Assembly (NCBI GenBank): GCA_039700805.1 | Contig: JBCAZE010000128.1 | Span: forward strand, 1-9,188 | Length of the DNA: 9,188 nt | DNA from: CALBPI01 sp039700805 | GTDB taxonomy: Bacteria > Pseudomonadota > Gammaproteobacteria > Steroidobacterales > Woeseiaceae | Reading direction: 5' to 3' | Part shown: piece after piece, positions 7,273 to 9,188 of the stretch | How the letters are laid out: the number at the start of each line of letters is the position of its first letter | How positions within the stretch are numbered: the first letter of the stretch is position 1 | The notes under the pieces: generated by a model | The model's database searches: none | What the model saw: only the letters and a program-made list of their open reading frames with translations | What the model was told of the DNA's origin: nothing | Position numbers and translations under genes: made by a program

Positions 7273-7701
7273 TTAGTGGCACTTATAGCGCTTGCGCATG
7301 ATCGCCACGGACCGCCGCAGAATCCGCTTTAGGATCGTGTGGTCGACGGCATCCAAGTCTTTGATGTAGAGACAAGACTTGCCGAGCGTATGCGGACCAA
7401 GATCCGCTAGCTCGGATTCGAACTCTGAAAATCCTGGCATGACATAGATGGTCAGGTTACGCGCACGCGACGAAAACCCAACCAACGAAAATTCGCCTTC
7501 ACGACCACTATCATAGCGATACTCGTAACGACCGTAGCCAACGATCGTCTTGCCCCACATCACCGGCGGACGCCGAGTCACCGACTGCAGCATCGCATCC
7601 AGCGCTTTTGCTTGACGCTTGCGATCCGGATCCGCGATCCCATTGATGTAGGCATCGACGGACGCGTCTGTGGCTACGGTCTTGTTGTTTGCTTTTGCCA
7701 T
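7273..7701 (-). CDS. DUF1801 (YdhG-like) domain protein
   Basis: A small cytosolic protein of 142 residues. The family signatures are clear: DPDRKRQAKALDAMLQ (24-39), PPVMWGKTIVGYGRYEYRY (45-63), REGEFSLVGFSSRARNLTIYVMPG (67-90), LGPHTLGKSCLYIK (101-114) and the final SVAIMRKRY. DUF1801 proteins belong to the YdhG-like fold; no enzymatic role is firmly established for this subgroup. The start at 7701 gives the usual short N-terminus; the reading frame continues upstream but that part overlaps bioY and has no family match. The first 29 bases of this gene overlap the 3' end of bioY in another frame, so translation is probably coupled. It is the last gene of the minus-strand cluster. Confidence 0.88.
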   Translation of the reverse strand: MAKANNKTVATDASVDAYINGIADPDRKRQAKALDAMLQSVTRRPPVMWGKTIVGYGRYEYRYDSGREGEFSLVGFSSRARNLTIYVMPGFSEFESELADLGPHTLGKSCLYIKDLDAVDHTILKRILRRSVAIMRKRYKCH

Positions 7702-8243
7702 GGCAGATTCTCTCTGAACCAGGAACGATAGGAACCGCACGTCCAAATGACGACGGCGGCAATGAGTGACTTCACCAATGCACCCGGAATAAACGGCTGA
7801 ACACCGTTGAACCAAGCGGCAGGGATTCCCAACGTTGCGCTCAGCATGCCCGCCCCTATCAGTAAAATCATGGCATGTCCCAGCAACATCCAGAGCACTA
7901 ATTGCCAGGTGCCTGGCTTCAAGTGACCGCTGTCCGTGACGAGCCCGAGGACCGCGGCAGTGAACCAAAAGGCGATCAAGTATCCGCCAGATGGGCCGAA
8001 CAATGTCGCGAACCCGGCACCGCCCTCAGAAAACACGGGCACGCCCGCAGCGCCCAGCGCCAAGTAACAAAAGATTGCGAACGCTGCAGCGTTGAACCCT
8101 AGAAAAACGCCTACCAATAGGACCACGACCGTTTGCGCCGTTTGTGGCAGCGCGATACCTGGCAGCGCAAAGCTGATTTGCGCCGCGAGCGAGAGCAGAA
8201 TCACAAAGAGGGCGACACCCGCCCATTGACGTCGCGTCAGCAT
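7674..8243 (-). CDS. bioY: BioY family biotin transporter (ECF S-component)
   Basis: Integral inner-membrane biotin-binding protein of 189 residues with about six hydrophobic segments. BioY captures biotin; in many bacteria it works with the ATPase and T components (BioMN or shared EcfAT), and solitary BioY proteins can mediate some uptake on their own. Visible: LPQTAQTVVVLLVG (32-45) with the conserved Q-T region, the family hallmark GFATLFGPSGGYLIAF (77-92), and FIPGALVKSLIAA (151-163) in the last segment. The ATG at 8243 is preceded by AGGG about 6 bases upstream; the longer reading frame upstream is the antisense shadow of the VOC gene. No bioM or bioN lies in the window. It follows the VOC gene after 7 bases. 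Confidence 0.9.
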   Translation of the reverse strand: MLTRRQWAGVALFVILLSLAAQISFALPGIALPQTAQTVVVLLVGVFLGFNAAAFAIFCYLALGAAGVPVFSEGGAGFATLFGPSGGYLIAFWFTAAVLGLVTDSGHLKPGTWQLVLWMLLGHAMILLIGAGMLSATLGIPAAWFNGVQPFIPGALVKSLIAAVVIWTCGSYRSWFRENLPWQKQTTRP

Positions 8244-8250
8244 GATTGCC

Positions 8251-8628
8251 CTACGCGCCACCCATCGTGAAGAAGCACAGCTTGTTGCCATCAAGGTCAC
8301 GCCAATAAGCGGCATAAAACCCGGAGCTGCCGCGCGGACCAGGCGCACCCTCATCCTTCGCACCGAGCGCCATCGCCTTCGCGTGCGCCGCATCGACGGC
8401 GGCAGGGTTTGGCAGCTGGAGCGCGACCATGGTGCCGTTGCCGACCGTGGCCGCTTCGCCGTCGTGCGGCTTGATGATACTGACCATCGGTTTGGCGGGA
8501 TCAACCCCCCACGCTATAAAAGAGGTATCCCCCATTGCGCGACCCGCGCCGATGCTGCCTAAGAGCGCATCATAAAACGTCGCGGCCGCGTCGAATTGGT
8601 TGGTACCGAGCGTTACATATCCAATCAT
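8251..8628 (-). CDS. VOC-superfamily (glyoxalase/bleomycin-resistance-like) protein
   Basis: A 125-residue single-domain VOC protein. The start MIGYVTLGTNQFDAAATFYDAL (1-22) is the classic first beta-alpha unit of this subgroup, and the end GFYAAYWRDLDGNKLCFFTMG (103-123) is the typical last two strands. The middle, WGVDPAKPMVSIIKPHDG, and the VDAAHAKAMALGAKDEGAPGPRG stretch also match small glyoxalase-like relatives. Members are usually dimeric and may bind metal or small molecules; the substrate is unknown. The ATG at 8628 is chosen from the family N-terminus, with GGGGA about 5 bases upstream; an in-frame ATG at 8640 would add four residues and is also possible. It is the first gene of the VOC-bioY-DUF1801 cluster. 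Confidence 0.88.
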   Translation of the reverse strand: MIGYVTLGTNQFDAAATFYDALLGSIGAGRAMGDTSFIAWGVDPAKPMVSIIKPHDGEAATVGNGTMVALQLPNPAAVDAAHAKAMALGAKDEGAPGPRGSSGFYAAYWRDLDGNKLCFFTMGGA

Positions 8629-8668
8629 GGTGTTCCCCATTAATCCCCGCGGCAAATATAGCTAACGC

Positions 8669-8762
8669 CGACGAATAACCCAATCCAGCCTAGGTCGCGT
8701 TTTGCTGCAGAAAAGCGTGCAGCAAAATGTAGCGGACGTAATCGCTTAGCGATTGGGCGTCG
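8669..8762 (-). promoter_or_regulatory. Large imperfect hairpin in the leader of the VOC-bioY-DUF1801 cluster
   Basis: Three sets of complementary segments nest within 94 bases. The outer stem is CGACG (8669-8673) with CGTCG (8758-8762) plus CCCAATC (8679-8685) with GATTGGG (8751-8757), with a five-base bulge (8674-8678). The inner stem is ten perfect pairs, TTTTGCTGCA (8700-8709) with TGCAGCAAAA (8718-8727), and an 8-base loop. A competing hairpin AATCGC-TTA-GCGATT (8740-8754) shares 8751-8754 with the outer stem. No T-run follows on either strand, so it does not look like an intrinsic terminator. The element lies in the would-be 5' untranslated region of the VOC gene. Confidence 0.5.
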
Positions 8763-8789
8763 CGTGAATAGTCGATTAACTCGTTGTTT

Positions 8790-8818
8790 TATATATTTTT
8801 GCTGCGCTAGTCTTTCAA
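8790..8818 (-). promoter_or_regulatory. Putative sigma70 promoter for the VOC-bioY-DUF1801 cluster
   Basis: On the minus strand, TTGAAA (8813-8818; five of six to TTGACA) is followed after exactly 17 bases by TATATA (8790-8795; four of six to TATAAT) in an AT-rich patch. Transcription would begin near 8783, giving a leader of about 155 bases that contains the large hairpin. The position between the glycosylase stop and the VOC start fits. It rests on sequence match alone. Confidence 0.45.
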
Positions 8819-8888
8819 TCTCTTTGCAGAGCAATAAGCACCATACCAAGGGCCTTTACATCAAGCTATGATGCTGCAGATTTATCGG

Positions 8889-9188
8889 CTAGCTTAGCGC
8901 CTTAAGCCAAATCTTCTGTTTTTCCGCGTGACGCATCGCCGCGTAAGCGGGACTGGTCGAGGGCAAAGCGATCTTCTTCATCGTCTCGTCGGCAAAGAAG
9001 CGATGATAAAGCCGATAAGCCGCTTTGCCGTTGAATAACAGCGTCTCGATACTCGGATAGGCGTCGAAGAAAGCCGGAAAGTCATTGGGTACGGCGCTCG
9101 CTGGATCAATCGCCGAGTCGAGGCTGCCAGGCCGATGGCAGGACATGAGGACATCCCAGACGGCGACCCCGCGATCCGCAATCAACTG
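8889..9188 (-). CDS. DNA-deoxyinosine (hypoxanthine) glycosylase-like protein of the uracil-DNA glycosylase superfamily, C-terminal part
   Basis: The window ends inside this gene, so about 99 C-terminal residues are visible and the N-terminus lies beyond 9188. The part seen matches the hypoxanthine-DNA glycosylase group of the uracil-DNA glycosylase superfamily: GVAVWDVLMSCHRPGSLDSAI near the front (the WDVL...C.R.GS.D..I signature), NDFPAFFDAYP, then ETLLFNGKAAY (the central strand and its FNG), and LPSTSPAYAAM, the equivalent of the minor-groove-reading loop. Such enzymes remove deaminated bases, mainly hypoxanthine, to start base excision repair. The catalytic motif near the N-terminus is not in the window. 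The frame stays open up to the window edge, so the internal TTG at 9185 is not taken as the start. Confidence 0.82.
   Translation of the reverse strand, partial: QLIADRGVAVWDVLMSCHRPGSLDSAIDPASAVPNDFPAFFDAYPSIETLLFNGKAAYRLYHRFFADETMKKIALPSTSPAYAAMRHAEKQKIWLKALS

Larger units (their letters stand above)
8629..8888. other. 260-base non-coding spacer between the glycosylase-like gene and the VOC gene
   Basis: No convincing gene is seen; a 69-codon minus-strand frame here has no recognisable domain and crosses the hairpins. The spacer holds the putative promoter, the large hairpin, an AT-rich patch at 8786-8800, and repeated copies of a short word: TTTTGCTGC at 8700-8708 and 8797-8805, its complement at 8719-8727, and TGCTGCAGA at 8703-8711 and 8872-8880. 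GCTTAGCG is also found twice (8744-8751, 8892-8899). Confidence 0.7.

Noticed and set aside
7239..7280. Possible terminator between the permease and DUF1801 genes (T-run at 7269-7274, CCACT/AGTGG at 7255-7259 and 7275-7279)
   Set aside because: Only a 5-bp stem with a 15-base loop, and the T-run is inside the loop rather than after the stem.
8244..8504. N-terminal extension of BioY up to 8504
   Set aside because: This stretch is an out-of-frame shadow of the VOC gene; BioY-like sequence begins at 8243.
8661..8790. Integron attC-like site (GCGTTAGC on the minus strand at one end of a large imperfect palindrome)
   Set aside because: The opposite end lacks the matching RYYYAAC core, GTTAGCT does not fit GTTRRRY, and no integrase or cassette array is visible.
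8640..8849. 69-codon minus-strand frame in the spacer before the VOC gene
   Set aside because: No recognisable domain, no good ribosome site, and it runs across the hairpins; it looks like chance readthrough of non-coding sequence.
8824..8854. Sigma54-type -24/-12 promoter on the minus strand (GG and GC dinucleotides near TTGGTATGG...TTGC)
   Set aside because: The GG to GC spacing is 13 or 8 bases, not the required 10.

Overview
The window reads as the chromosome of a gammaproteobacterium of moderate to fairly high GC. The left half carries hslV-hslU-DUF971-ubiE-ubiJ-ubiB in one direction, an order typical of gammaproteobacterial chromosomes. UbiJ and UbiB closely follow the gammaproteobacterial aerobic ubiquinone pathway. 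Nothing in the sequence fixes a genus. I see no rRNA, tRNA, CRISPR array, transposase or phage gene.

Region 1 (1-5083, + strand) holds the end of hslV, complete hslU (ClpYQ protease), a small DUF971 gene coupled to hslU by a one-base overlap, then ubiE, ubiJ and ubiB with gaps of 8 and 0 bases. HslVU is a cytoplasmic ATP-dependent protease. UbiE is the C-methyltransferase shared by ubiquinone and menaquinone synthesis. UbiJ is an SCP2-type lipid-binding accessory protein and UbiB an atypical membrane-associated kinase/ATPase of the same pathway. A possible -10 element lies just before ubiE, so the Ubi genes may be transcribed both from upstream and from their own promoter.

Region 2 (5090-7238) starts with a minus-strand DUF2799 lipoprotein gene that ends only 6 bases from ubiB, in convergent orientation and with no visible terminator. 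It is divergent from a 12-TM APC-type amino acid permease. The 157-base divergent spacer has a 9+9 base inverted repeat, an 8-base tandem motif, and a strong Shine-Dalgarno site at an unusual distance from the permease start.

Region 3 (7273-9188, - strand) reads, in transcription order, as a partial hypoxanthine/uracil-DNA glycosylase-like gene, a 260-base spacer, then a tight cluster: VOC-family protein, BioY biotin transporter, DUF1801 protein. The spacer has a plausible sigma70 promoter followed by a leader of about 155 bases. That leader can form a long imperfect hairpin (8669-8762) with a competing smaller hairpin. This leader is the least explained element in the window.

The protein-coding content is mostly recognisable. 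The points worth a second look are the two intergenic regions and the unusual grouping around bioY; I do not see clear evidence of a wholly new multi-gene system.
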